In this document: in pieces, positions 1-7,250 of the stretch
Layout: every line of letters starts with the position of its first letter
Numbering within the stretch: the stretch's first letter is position 1
Source of the DNA: Sulfurimonas sp.
GTDB lineage: Bacteria > Campylobacterota > Campylobacteria > Campylobacterales > Sulfurimonadaceae
Direction: 5' to 3'
DNA: 16,418 nucleotides
Assembly (NCBI GenBank): GCA_027066935.1
Contig: JAMOMX010000085.1
Span: 1 to 16,418 of the forward strand
The notes under the pieces: generated by a model
What the model was told of the DNA's origin: nothing
Seen by the model: the letters and a program-made list of their open reading frames with translations, nothing else
Databases searched by the model: none
Position numbers and translations under genes: made by a program

Positions 1-17
1 AGACAACAGGACTAGCT

Positions 18-37
18 TGAAGCCTTTTTTGGCTTCA
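18..37. terminator. Stem-loop downstream of the nadE-DUF4149 operon
   Basis: A perfect 7-bp inverted repeat, TGAAGCC and GGCTTCA, encloses a loop of six T on the plus strand (six A on the minus strand). It starts 3 bp beyond the stop codon of the last gene of the minus-strand operon, so it could end that transcript. There is no U-run after the stem in either direction, so it may instead be a 3' end stabiliser. A plus-strand gene lying left of the window could also use it. Confidence 0.45.
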
Positions 38-40
38 CTC

Positions 41-523
41 CTAACCTTTTACCCTAAGTAACATCAATCTTCTAATAAATAAAACCAATAAACCAACAGC
101 TAATATTTTAAAATCAATCTCACTTGCAGTATGGATAGTTGCAAATGTATCACTTTGTGTTGCTTCTCGACCCATATCTTGCATAGCTAAAATTTTAGGT
201 GCATATACACCACTAAACATTAAAGATGCAAAAACTACAAGAAATGAACCAACAAATATATATCTATCTCTTTGACCCATTTTATACATCAGTGCCTCAT
301 AGGTAAGAACTACAAATGCAACAATATAAAGCCATGTAGCAAATCGACTAAATATTTCTGCCATTATCATCCCTGCATTATATCTATCAAGAACTACATC
401 TACAATAATGGTATCAGTATTAAAAATAACGGGTGCAACTAATACACCAAGAACCATAACTCCGCCAAATGTTGCAGCCAATATAATCAAATATGTAAAA
501 TCAACATAAATATTTTGTTTCAA
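41..523 (-). CDS. DUF4149 family integral membrane protein
   Basis: This 160-residue protein has four predicted membrane segments at about residues 9-31, 60-80, 86-108 and 138-156. The first contains the small-residue-rich run ending in APVIF (30-34), which is typical of DUF4149 (TMEM205-like) proteins. The function of the family is not established; members are small four-helix inner-membrane proteins. The start is TTG at 521-523, with an AAGG element about nine bases upstream that overlaps the end of prmC; no ATG nearby would keep the first helix complete. It lies 3 bp after the prmC stop and is the last gene of the six-gene operon, followed by a stem-loop. The family call is by motif and topology; the role is unknown. 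Confidence 0.75.
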   Translation of the reverse strand: MKQNIYVDFTYLIILAATFGGVMVLGVLVAPVIFNTDTIIVDVVLDRYNAGMIMAEIFSRFATWLYIVAFVVLTYEALMYKMGQRDRYIFVGSFLVVFASLMFSGVYAPKILAMQDMGREATQSDTFATIHTASEIDFKILAVGLLVLFIRRLMLLRVKG

Positions 524-526
524 CTA

Positions 527-1354
527 TTATAACCTTAATGTAAAACCTCTATAAAAATTTGCTAAATCTTTATAAAACTCTAAACTTTGAATTTGTATAT
601 TTTTTAGATATAACGCAATTTTACCCTTTTGGTCATAACCTATCTCACAGGAAAAAAACTTAATTTTTCTATTTAAGACTTCAGCAAGTAACTCTTTTAT
701 TATCTCATCACCACTCTCTCCACCAAAAAGTGCATTTTGTGGTTCATAATCTAAGTTTGATTCTAATTTTACACCATTCCTAATATATGGAGGGTTTGAT
801 ACTAAATAATCTATATCTTCATCTATTGGCTCTAAAAGTGAGCCTAAGCGTAACTCTATTCTCTCTTGTAAATTAAACTTTTCAATATTTATTTTAGCAA
901 TATTTAAAGCATCTTGTGAAATATCAACACCAATTATTTTAACATTTGGAAATTTAAGAGCTAACATGATAGATATAATCCCACTACCAATACCAACTTC
1001 TACAATTGTTAGTTTGGCATCTGCATTTGGTATATTTTTTATCACTTCATCGATTAAAATTTCTGTTTCAGGACGGGGAATTAAAGCACCTTTTACAATG
1101 TAAAATTCTTCACTATAAAAACTTACTTTATTTGTTATATATTCTAAAGGTTCATTATTTGAGCGACGCGCTACCTTTTTATATAGTTCTTGAGTATTTT
1201 TTATCTCTGTATTTTGATTTGTTAAAAGCCAAAGTTCATCTACTTTAAGATGGTGCATTAAAAGAAGTTGAGCCTCTCTTGAGGCTCTTGGAATATGTGG
1301 ATTTAACATCTTGGTTATAGTAGCTAAAATATCTTTTACAATGATGCTTTTCAA
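527..1354 (-). CDS. prmC: Peptide chain release factor N5-glutamine methyltransferase PrmC
   Basis: PrmC (HemK) transfers a methyl group from S-adenosylmethionine to the glutamine of the GGQ motif in release factors 1 and 2, which speeds peptide release at stop codons. The 275-residue protein has the family layout: a small helical N-terminal domain (about 1-80), the RPETE motif at 94-98, the SAM-binding VEVGIGSG at 118-125, an acidic residue closing the next strand (GVDIS, 142-146), and the catalytic NPPY at 187-190, which holds the substrate glutamine. Length is normal. The start is TTG at 1352-1354, one base after the argB stop, with no convincing Shine-Dalgarno sequence, so translation probably depends on coupling from argB. 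The next gene follows within 3 bp. Confidence 0.93.
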   Translation of the reverse strand: MKSIIVKDILATITKMLNPHIPRASREAQLLLMHHLKVDELWLLTNQNTEIKNTQELYKKVARRSNNEPLEYITNKVSFYSEEFYIVKGALIPRPETEILIDEVIKNIPNADAKLTIVEVGIGSGIISIMLALKFPNVKIIGVDISQDALNIAKINIEKFNLQERIELRLGSLLEPIDEDIDYLVSNPPYIRNGVKLESNLDYEPQNALFGGESGDEIIKELLAEVLNRKIKFFSCEIGYDQKGKIALYLKNIQIQSLEFYKDLANFYRGFTLRL

Positions 1355-1355
1355 G

Positions 1356-2207
1356 TTATTTAATTATTTGAGTCCCAACACCCTCTGATGTAAATAACTC
1401 TAACAACATTGAGTGCTCTAGCCTCCCATCAATTATATGTGCCTTTGCAACTCCACCATCTATTGCCTCAAGACAAGCTTCAACTTTTGGAACCATTCCA
1501 CCATGGATTGTTCCGTCATCCTTTAAGGCTTGAACCTCAGCTTTTGTAAGAGTTGTTAACAACTTTTTATTGCTGTCTAATACACCTGGAGTGTCTGTTA
1601 AAAAGATTATTTTGTTTGCGCCTATTGCTTTTGCAACTTTAGATGCACATAGATCCGCGTTTATATTAAATCCTGGATGACCCATCTCAGCTCCCGCCGC
1701 AATTGGTGCTATAACCGGTACAAATTTTTCATAAATTAGGTTTGAGATAACATCTTCTTTTACCTCTGTAATATTTCCCGTAAGGCCCCACTTAGCAAAA
1801 TCTTTAGGTTCAGCTGATATAAAATGTGCATCTTTACCACTAATACCAATAGCTTTAGCTCCATGAGAGTTTAATAGCGACACAATCTCTTTGTTTATCT
1901 CACCACTTAAAATCATCTCAGCTATACGCATAATCTCTTTAGTAGTTACACGCTGACCCTCTATGAACCTTGTCTCAATATTTAAAGCATCCAACATATC
2001 TGTAATTTTTTTACCACCACCATGAACTATAACAGGTTTTATTCCAACTAGATACATAAGTAAAATATCTTCTGCAAATTTTTCTTTTAGTTGTGGTGAT
2101 GTTTGTGCGCTTCCACCGTATTTTATAACTACAATCTCTTTGTTGAACTCTTTAATAAATGGAAGGGCATCAAGCAGTGTATTTACTGTTTCAATTTTTC
2201 TTTGCAC
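1356..2207 (-). CDS. argB: Acetylglutamate kinase ArgB
   Basis: ArgB phosphorylates N-acetylglutamate with ATP, the second step of arginine synthesis, in the cytoplasm. The 283-residue protein shows the amino-acid kinase fold: IKYGGSA at 28-34, VHGGGKKI at 61-68, the N-acetylglutamate site region around FNINADLCA, and a C-terminal ATP region with GGMVPKVEA. About 24 residues precede the first strand (IVVIKYGG), forming a mobile helix that the short E. coli type lacks. In known hexameric enzymes this helix goes with feedback inhibition by arginine, so inhibition is inferred here. The start is GTG at 2205-2207 behind a good GAGGATTACC site, and the gene overlaps the end of lpxK by 17 bp in another frame. 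Confidence 0.95.
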   Translation of the reverse strand: MQRKIETVNTLLDALPFIKEFNKEIVVIKYGGSAQTSPQLKEKFAEDILLMYLVGIKPVIVHGGGKKITDMLDALNIETRFIEGQRVTTKEIMRIAEMILSGEINKEIVSLLNSHGAKAIGISGKDAHFISAEPKDFAKWGLTGNITEVKEDVISNLIYEKFVPVIAPIAAGAEMGHPGFNINADLCASKVAKAIGANKIIFLTDTPGVLDSNKKLLTTLTKAEVQALKDDGTIHGGMVPKVEACLEAIDGGVAKAHIIDGRLEHSMLLELFTSEGVGTQIIK

Positions 2208-3102
2208 GGTAATCCTCTATAATTTTAAATATTTTTTTATCAACTTTAACCTCTAAATCCAAAAGAGAGAGTGGTAAGTTAAATTTTTCTAATTTTACAT
2301 AGTCTTTATATGTAACTAAAGCACTATCACTTTTATCTCGAGTCAAAATATCTTTGACTTCATCTTTTGTAAAGTTATGATGGTCTTCAAAGTAGTTTTT
2401 ACTTACAACATTTGGTAAATACTTATCTAACCTTTGTGGTCTTGCTATAGCTGTTATTAGTGACATTTTATCACATCTATCTTTAAGAGATGTTTTTCGC
2501 TTAAAATCTATATCTTCTTTTAATACAACTACCTTTTTTGAACTCCAAAGCCTTTCACGAAAGGCTCCTGATGGCAAACATCTATTGTTTGGCGTTTGTA
2601 CATCTATAAGTAAATCAAGTTTTTTTATATCGTGTTTAGAATAAGCGTCATCCAAAAAAATTATATCTACACCTAACTCTTTTGCTTTTAATATCGCTTT
2701 TTTTCTATCTTCACTCACTATAACCTTAGCATGCGGGATTTTTGTTGCATATATCATAGCTTCATCACCACTTATATCTATATCTTGCAATATATTTTTA
2801 CCATCGCTTATTAGATACAGACCTTGTGATTTACGCCCATATCCACGAAGTATTATTGCTACATTTTCATACCTTAAAGACAAAGCAGTTACCAATGGAG
2901 TTTTACCACTACCCCCAACACTAAGATTTCCAACACTGACTATATCTACCCCAAAATCTTCTTGTTTTTTTGTTTTAAATCTAATCCACATACTAAAACA
3001 ATATATCCAACTAAGTGGTAACAATAAAAATGATAATAATTTTTGAAAAAGATTTGGATTGTAGAGATACTCTTCAATCCAAAATATGAGAGAGTTTTTC
3101 AC
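2191..3102 (-). CDS. lpxK: Tetraacyldisaccharide 4'-kinase LpxK
   Basis: LpxK phosphorylates the 4' position of the tetraacyldisaccharide lipid A precursor on the inner face of the inner membrane, giving lipid IVA. The 303-residue protein starts with a hydrophobic membrane-associating stretch (about 15-40), then VSVGNLSVGGSGKTPLV (55-71), which contains the unusual P-loop typical of LpxK, followed by the ILRGYGRKS element and the EDRKKAI and FLDDAYSKHD regions that complete the active site. It confirms a lipid A-making Gram-negative cell. The start is GTG at 3100-3102, directly abutting and in frame with the TAA of the aminotransferase gene; only a weak AGAG precedes it. Its end overlaps argB by 17 bp. 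Confidence 0.95.
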   Translation of the reverse strand: MKNSLIFWIEEYLYNPNLFQKLLSFLLLPLSWIYCFSMWIRFKTKKQEDFGVDIVSVGNLSVGGSGKTPLVTALSLRYENVAIILRGYGRKSQGLYLISDGKNILQDIDISGDEAMIYATKIPHAKVIVSEDRKKAILKAKELGVDIIFLDDAYSKHDIKKLDLLIDVQTPNNRCLPSGAFRERLWSSKKVVVLKEDIDFKRKTSLKDRCDKMSLITAIARPQRLDKYLPNVVSKNYFEDHHNFTKDEVKDILTRDKSDSALVTYKDYVKLEKFNLPLSLLDLEVKVDKKIFKIIEDYRAKKN

Positions 3103-4224
3103 TTACACTCTAGTTAGAGCTACTTTTTTAACACTATCAACAACATATTTAATTTCTTTATCAGTCATACTTGCATAAATTGGAAGTGAAAGCACTTGTT
3201 GAAATGAGCGAAGGGCAACTGGAAATGCATTTACTTTTAGTGCATACTTAGCTTTATAATATGTTATTAGATGTAATGGTATAAAATGTACCCCTGTTGA
3301 TACACCAATATTCTTTAGCTCTAATGCAAATGAATCTCTATTTTTATCAATCTTAACTATATACAATGTATCTGGCGATTCTATATCATCTAATATTGGT
3401 AATGTTATATGAGCAGTATCTGCTAGAGAATCACTATATATTTTTGCTATCTCGTGTTGTCTTAATATATTTTTATCTTGTTTTTTTATTTGCACTCGAA
3501 TATAAGCAGCATCAAGTTGGCTTATAGAGTAATCATTTCCAATATCAATTACATCGTAAATATATTCCAACGCACCTTCATTTTTTACTATTGCATGATT
3601 GTTTAATAGTTTAGCGCGTTTTATGATTTTTTCATCATCTGTAACTAACATTCCGCCATTACAAATATTTTTTCTTAGATGTGAAGAAAAATTAAAACAT
3701 GTGATATCTGCACCTGTTGAGCCAATTTTCTTCCCCTTATATGTAGCGCCCAATGCATCACAAGCATCTTCAACAATTTTTACATCGTACAATTTAGCCA
3801 TATTGTAAAGTCTATCTAAGTCAACCGTAATACCAGCTATATGAGTGATTAATACAGCTTTTAATTTTTTTGATTTGTTCTCTTGTAAATATTCTTCTAA
3901 TTTATCAAGATTTATATTATAAAAACTCTCCTCTATATCTATAAAAACTGGTTCAGCATCAAAATGCCTAATAACTTCTGGAACATTAGGGTGTGAATTT
4001 ACAGAACAAACAACTTTATCTCCACGTTTTAAATCTAATGCTAACATTGCTAAATGAAGTGCAGATGTGCCATGAGAGGTAGCTATGGAGTAATCAGCTC
4101 CAATATATTCGCAAAATTCTTTTTCTAATAAATCAATCTGATTATTACTATCACCATCTAGTACATCACTAATGCTTGAATGTTCATCAACTGTATTTTC
4201 ATATTTATAAAATGGTACTTTCAT
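3103..4224 (-). CDS. DegT/DnrJ/EryC1-type PLP-dependent aminotransferase
   Basis: The 373-residue protein belongs to the sugar aminotransferase family that moves an amino group from glutamate to a keto-sugar nucleotide. Visible marks are HGTSALHLA (51-59), the VEDACDALGA segment (151-160), whose Asp would contact the PLP ring nitrogen, a likely Schiff-base lysine K185 in SHLRKNICNGGM (181-192), and the C-terminal GVHFIPLH (311-318). The lysine segment is unusual: most members read SFHxxKxxxxGEGG, here it is two residues shorter and lacks the Glu. The substrate cannot be read from the sequence; the neighbour lpxK suggests an envelope sugar, but no partner dehydratase or sugar oxidoreductase is present. 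ATG start with AAAGG upstream, 9 bp after nadE. Confidence 0.85.
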   Translation of the reverse strand: MKVPFYKYENTVDEHSSISDVLDGDSNNQIDLLEKEFCEYIGADYSIATSHGTSALHLAMLALDLKRGDKVVCSVNSHPNVPEVIRHFDAEPVFIDIEESFYNINLDKLEEYLQENKSKKLKAVLITHIAGITVDLDRLYNMAKLYDVKIVEDACDALGATYKGKKIGSTGADITCFNFSSHLRKNICNGGMLVTDDEKIIKRAKLLNNHAIVKNEGALEYIYDVIDIGNDYSISQLDAAYIRVQIKKQDKNILRQHEIAKIYSDSLADTAHITLPILDDIESPDTLYIVKIDKNRDSFALELKNIGVSTGVHFIPLHLITYYKAKYALKVNAFPVALRSFQQVLSLPIYASMTDKEIKYVVDSVKKVALTRV

Positions 4225-4233
4225 TTTTTTCCT

Positions 4234-5040
4234 TTAAAGTCTAATATCTCTTGGGTAATTAAAATCATGGTTTATAGTCCGCGATGTTAATTTTGCGATC
4301 ACTGGCATCTTTCTTTTAAAGTGATTACGAAATATTCTATCTATAATCATCTCTAACATATCTTTATCGATACCAAATCTAATAATCTCTTCTTTAGTTA
4401 GTCTATCTTCCACATAAAGTTTCATAGCTTCATCTAACTTAGCATAAGAATAACCTAAATCATCCTCATCACTTTGATTAGCCCACAAATCTGCTGATGG
4501 TGGTTTAGATATGATGCTTTTTGAAACACCTAAATATTTTGCTAAATCATATACTTCACTCTTATATAGATCACCAATAGGATTCACTGCACTAGCTAAA
4601 TCACCATACAATGTCCCATAACCCAACATAAGCTCACTTTTATTACTAGTGCCAAGAACTAGGGCATTCTCTCTTGCTGATATATCAAAGAGAGTAGCCA
4701 TCCTCATACGAGATGAAAAATTGCCTTTTCTTAAATTATCCATATTTGAAGTTATTTTTTCATACGCTTTTAACACTGGTTCTATTGATGCTATTTCAGA
4801 TTTTAAGTTAAAATCACGACATAACTCATCTGCATCATCTAGTGAACTTTGTGATGAATAATGGGAAGGCATTTTTACACAAAGTAATTTATCTTTAAAC
4901 ACCTCTTGAGCTAAAACAGCAACAACAGCAGAGTCTAAACCACCACTTAATCCAATTACTACATTTTCAAGACCTGTCTTATTAACTTCATCTTCTAAAA
5001 AATAGTGTAAAAATTTTGTGATTTGACTATATTTACTCAA
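4234..5040 (-). CDS. nadE: Ammonia-dependent NAD+ synthetase NadE
   Basis: NadE adenylates nicotinic acid adenine dinucleotide and amidates it to NAD+, the last step of NAD synthesis, in the cytoplasm. The 268-residue protein has the ATP-pyrophosphatase loop GLSGGLDSAVV (30-40) and the diagnostic GTSNKSELMLGYGTLYGD (130-147). It lacks the N-terminal nitrilase glutaminase domain, so the nitrogen donor should be free ammonia or a separate glutaminase. The start is TTG at 5038-5040, supported by TAAGGG at 5047-5052 with six bases of spacing and a TATAAT -10 element upstream. It is the first gene of the six-gene minus-strand operon. Confidence 0.95.
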   Translation of the reverse strand: MSKYSQITKFLHYFLEDEVNKTGLENVVIGLSGGLDSAVVAVLAQEVFKDKLLCVKMPSHYSSQSSLDDADELCRDFNLKSEIASIEPVLKAYEKITSNMDNLRKGNFSSRMRMATLFDISARENALVLGTSNKSELMLGYGTLYGDLASAVNPIGDLYKSEVYDLAKYLGVSKSIISKPPSADLWANQSDEDDLGYSYAKLDEAMKLYVEDRLTKEEIIRFGIDKDMLEMIIDRIFRNHFKRKMPVIAKLTSRTINHDFNYPRDIRL

Positions 5041-5066
5041 TATCTACCCTTAAAATTATTTGGATT

Positions 5067-5072
5067 ATTATA
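5067..5072 (-). promoter_or_regulatory. -10 element (TATAAT) for the nadE operon
   Basis: The minus strand reads AGATATAATAATCC, a perfect TATAAT hexamer placed so that transcription would start near 5060, giving a leader of about 20 bases before the TTG start of nadE. No clear -35 box is visible; in this phylum -35 boxes are usually replaced by periodic AT-rich tracts, which fits the upstream DNA. Confidence 0.6.
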
Positions 5073-5138
5073 TCTAAATTAATTAAATAAAATAAAATTT
5101 ATACTTTATAATTTTTTTACATATTTATATATCTTCGA

Positions 5139-5144
5139 TACAAT
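5139..5144 (+). promoter_or_regulatory. -10 element (TACAAT) for the MBL-fold gene
   Basis: TACAAT lies 22 bases before the ATG at 5166, after a T-rich tract, and would give a short leader carrying the AAAGAGG ribosome site at 5154-5160. The 125-bp divergent region 5041-5165 therefore holds two separate promoters about 65 bp apart and nothing else recognisable. Confidence 0.5.
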
Positions 5145-5165
5145 TTGATTTAAAAAGAGGTAAAT

Positions 5166-5759
5166 ATGAATATTAAAACAAAACCTATGGGTGATTATCA
5201 AACAAATTGTTACATAATAAGTGTAGAAGGTAAAGATTTTATAATTGATCCAGGGATTGGTGCAACTGATTGGGTTATAAAAAATACTACAAATCCAGTA
5301 GCTATTTTAAATACACATGGGCATTTTGATCATGTTTGGTCAAATGATGAGTTGCAAAAAAAATTAAATATTCCACTTTACACTCCAGAAGATGATGTAA
5401 TGCTTTTAAAAGCAAGTGAGTGGATGCCAAATCTACCACCATCAACTCCAGATATATTAGTAAAACCAAATCAAGAATTTGATTTTGATGGTGTAAAAGT
5501 GAAATTTTATCACTTTAGTGGGCATTGTCCAGGGTGTTCTATGATAGAGATTGGTGGCGTTATGTTTAGTGGTGATTTTATATTTAATAAATCAATTGGA
5601 CGATGTGATTTACCATATTCCAACCCTGCTGATATGAAAAAAAGTCTCCAAAGGTTTAAAGAACTTGATTTTGATATGCCTCTATATCCAGGGCATGGAA
5701 ACCCAACTACAATAAAAGATGAACAACAATATTGTGATTATTGGATACAAAATATATAG
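5166..5759 (+). CDS. Metallo-beta-lactamase-fold hydrolase (glyoxalase II-like)
   Basis: The 197-residue cytoplasmic protein has the metal ligands of the glyoxalase II-like MBL family: THGHFDH (50-56, giving H51, H53, D55 and H56), H120 in SGHCPGC, D137 in SGDFIF and H177 in PGHG. The segment NKSIGRCDLP (141-150) matches the conserved region after the bridging Asp. It lacks the C-terminal substrate domain of true hydroxyacylglutathione hydrolase, and several single-domain relatives are of unknown specificity, so glyoxalase II activity is possible but not shown. C121 and C124 beside the H120 ligand are unusual: the common form is GHTPGS. It stands alone between divergent nadE and convergent thioesterase genes. 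Confidence 0.88.
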   Translation: MNIKTKPMGDYQTNCYIISVEGKDFIIDPGIGATDWVIKNTTNPVAILNTHGHFDHVWSNDELQKKLNIPLYTPEDDVMLLKASEWMPNLPPSTPDILVKPNQEFDFDGVKVKFYHFSGHCPGCSMIEIGGVMFSGDFIFNKSIGRCDLPYSNPADMKKSLQRFKELDFDMPLYPGHGNPTTIKDEQQYCDYWIQNI

Positions 5760-5768
5760 ATCTTAATA

Positions 5769-5786
5769 GATAGTCATTTGGCTATT
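5769..5786 (+). terminator. Likely terminator after the MBL-fold gene
   Basis: GATAGTC, an ATTT loop and GGCTATT form a 7-bp stem with two G-U pairs, followed on the plus strand by TATTTTCTTC, which is U-rich in the RNA. It lies 10 bp past the plus-strand stop and overlaps the stop codon of the convergent thioesterase gene, so it could serve both transcripts. Confidence 0.45.
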
Positions 5787-6288
5787 TATTTTCTTCTTCA
5801 TCTGAAAAAAGTTTAAGCTTTAAAACATGTCTTTCAGTAATTACCGTTTTAAATACTCCCTCAAATACTTTAATATCTAAAACACTACCAATAACATTTA
5901 CATTTCTTTTTCGACCCTCTTTATGTCTAACAGTAGCTACAAAATTAACATGATCACCCAATTTAACTGGTGATAAAAATTGAGAATCGCTAGCCACAAG
6001 GACTACATTTTTTTCATTGACAGCAGCCATCGCCGCATAATCAGCAGCTCCAAAAACAAATCCACCATGAATTAATCCCATCTCATCAGCAAGCATATCT
6101 TCCGTTGTTTCTAGTGTTAACTCAGTACGGCCATTTTCTAGTTTTATAATTTTACCACTATAATCACTATTTATTTTGTTATGAGTTTGGAGTATTACTT
6201 CATCATCTTTTGTAAGGTACTCATTAAGTTCTAAATCAAGTTCTTCTTCTTTTTGCTCTTGATTTTCATCTTGGTTCTCTTGTGCCAT
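5782..6288 (-). CDS. Hotdog-fold thioesterase, PaaI-like
   Basis: The 168-residue protein has a Glu/Asp/Gln-rich N-terminal tail of about 30 residues, followed by a single hotdog domain. The helix motif LIHGGFVFGAADYAAMAAV (72-90) matches the HGG-x-aspartate pattern of PaaI-type acyl-CoA thioesterases, with D83 as the probable catalytic acid, and LSPVKLGDHVNFVATV (105-120) is the usual following strand pair. The substrate is unknown. The acidic tail is not part of the fold and is probably disordered. ATG start two bases after the cmoB stop, with AAAGG upstream, so the two are co-transcribed. No functional link between tRNA modification and acyl thioester hydrolysis is evident. Confidence 0.78.
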   Translation of the reverse strand: MAQENQDENQEQKEEELDLELNEYLTKDDEVILQTHNKINSDYSGKIIKLENGRTELTLETTEDMLADEMGLIHGGFVFGAADYAAMAAVNEKNVVLVASDSQFLSPVKLGDHVNFVATVRHKEGRKRNVNVIGSVLDIKVFEGVFKTVITERHVLKLKLFSDEEENK

Positions 6289-6290
6289 TA

Positions 6291-7175
6291 TTAATCCTTT
6301 ATTAATCTTACATATACCCTTTGTGGAGCCGGATAACCTTCTACTGTTATAGTATCATCATTTGGATCTAAAAAATCTTCCAAAGATTGCCCCTCTATCC
6401 AAGAAGTTTTTCTTTGCTCATTTGAGTCAGTTTTTGAAGTCTCCAACACCTCAAATTCACTAAACCCAGCACGTAAACACCAATTTTTTAAAGCTTTTAT
6501 TGTTGGTACAAAATATATATTTGGAATTTTTGAGTAAGAAGATTTAGGACAAAGTGCCATCTCATCTTCACCATCTATATAAAAAGTATCTAAAATAATT
6601 TCACCTTTTTTATCAAGAGATTTGAACAGTTGTTTTAACATTGCAACTGGATCGCTTCTATGATAAAGCACACCTAAACAAAATATAGTGTCAAATTTCT
6701 CTTCATAAAACTGGACATGCTCAACTCCTAAAAGTTCATAAACTATATCACTCTTTACAAAATGATTTATAAAATCAAATTGTGTTTTATACACTGGAGA
6801 AGGATCAAAACCAACTATTGATATTGGATTGTCCTCAAGCATTCGAAACATATAGTAACCATTGTTACAACCTATATCGGCAACTCTTTTATCTTTTAAA
6901 TTAAAATGTTTACGAAGTAGATTATATTTTATGTTACTTTGCCATTCAGCATCTATAAATATATCAAATAACTCAAAAGGTCCTTTTCTCCAAGGCATCA
7001 ATAACTTAGCTATCTCTAAAACATTTTTTGGTTTATCCCCATTAATAGTTATTTTATCACCTATTTTTACATCCCATGAGCCATCTTCTAAATTATTCAG
7101 TGCATCACGAAGCGGTTTAATGTTTTTCCATGTCATCCATTTTTGTCTATCTATTCTTAATTGTTTTAAGTCCAT
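6291..7175 (-). CDS. cmoB: tRNA U34 carboxymethyltransferase CmoB
   Basis: CmoB transfers a carboxymethyl group from carboxy-SAM (made by CmoA) to 5-hydroxyuridine at tRNA position 34, giving cmo5U, which widens wobble reading. The 294-residue protein, a little shorter at the N-terminus than the 323-residue E. coli enzyme, keeps the signature MPWRKGPFELF (60-70), whose lysine K64 should contact the carboxylate of carboxy-SAM, the SAM loop VADIGCNNGYYMFRM (98-112), LGVLYHRSDP (167-176) with Y171, and the terminal PAPQR with R286. CmoA is not in this window. ATG start; only a weak ribosome site is visible. It leads a two-gene operon with the thioesterase. Confidence 0.93.
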   Translation of the reverse strand: MDLKQLRIDRQKWMTWKNIKPLRDALNNLEDGSWDVKIGDKITINGDKPKNVLEIAKLLMPWRKGPFELFDIFIDAEWQSNIKYNLLRKHFNLKDKRVADIGCNNGYYMFRMLEDNPISIVGFDPSPVYKTQFDFINHFVKSDIVYELLGVEHVQFYEEKFDTIFCLGVLYHRSDPVAMLKQLFKSLDKKGEIILDTFYIDGEDEMALCPKSSYSKIPNIYFVPTIKALKNWCLRAGFSEFEVLETSKTDSNEQRKTSWIEGQSLEDFLDPNDDTITVEGYPAPQRVYVRLIKD

Positions 7176-7202
7176 TTTATGCTTTTTATATCTAAATTTT
7201 AA

Positions 7203-7212
7203 TATAATTGTA
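7203..7212. promoter_or_regulatory. Overlapping divergent -10 elements between cmoB and the CDF gene
   Basis: The ten bases TATAATTGTA contain TATAAT on the plus strand (7203-7208, serving the CDF gene) and TACAAT on the minus strand (7207-7212, serving cmoB). The two hexamers share two base pairs, so polymerase could open only one at a time. Predicted leaders are about 35 bases (CDF) and 25 bases (cmoB), both reasonable. Confidence 0.5.
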
Positions 7213-7250
7213 TCTAAAAGAATTTATTTCTTTTATCAAGGGGAGATATA

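Noticed and set aside
3103..4224. PseC-type pseudaminic acid aminotransferase
   Set aside because: Pseudaminic acid genes are common in the phylum, but the N-terminal sequence and the lysine motif differ from PseC and no other pse genes are nearby.
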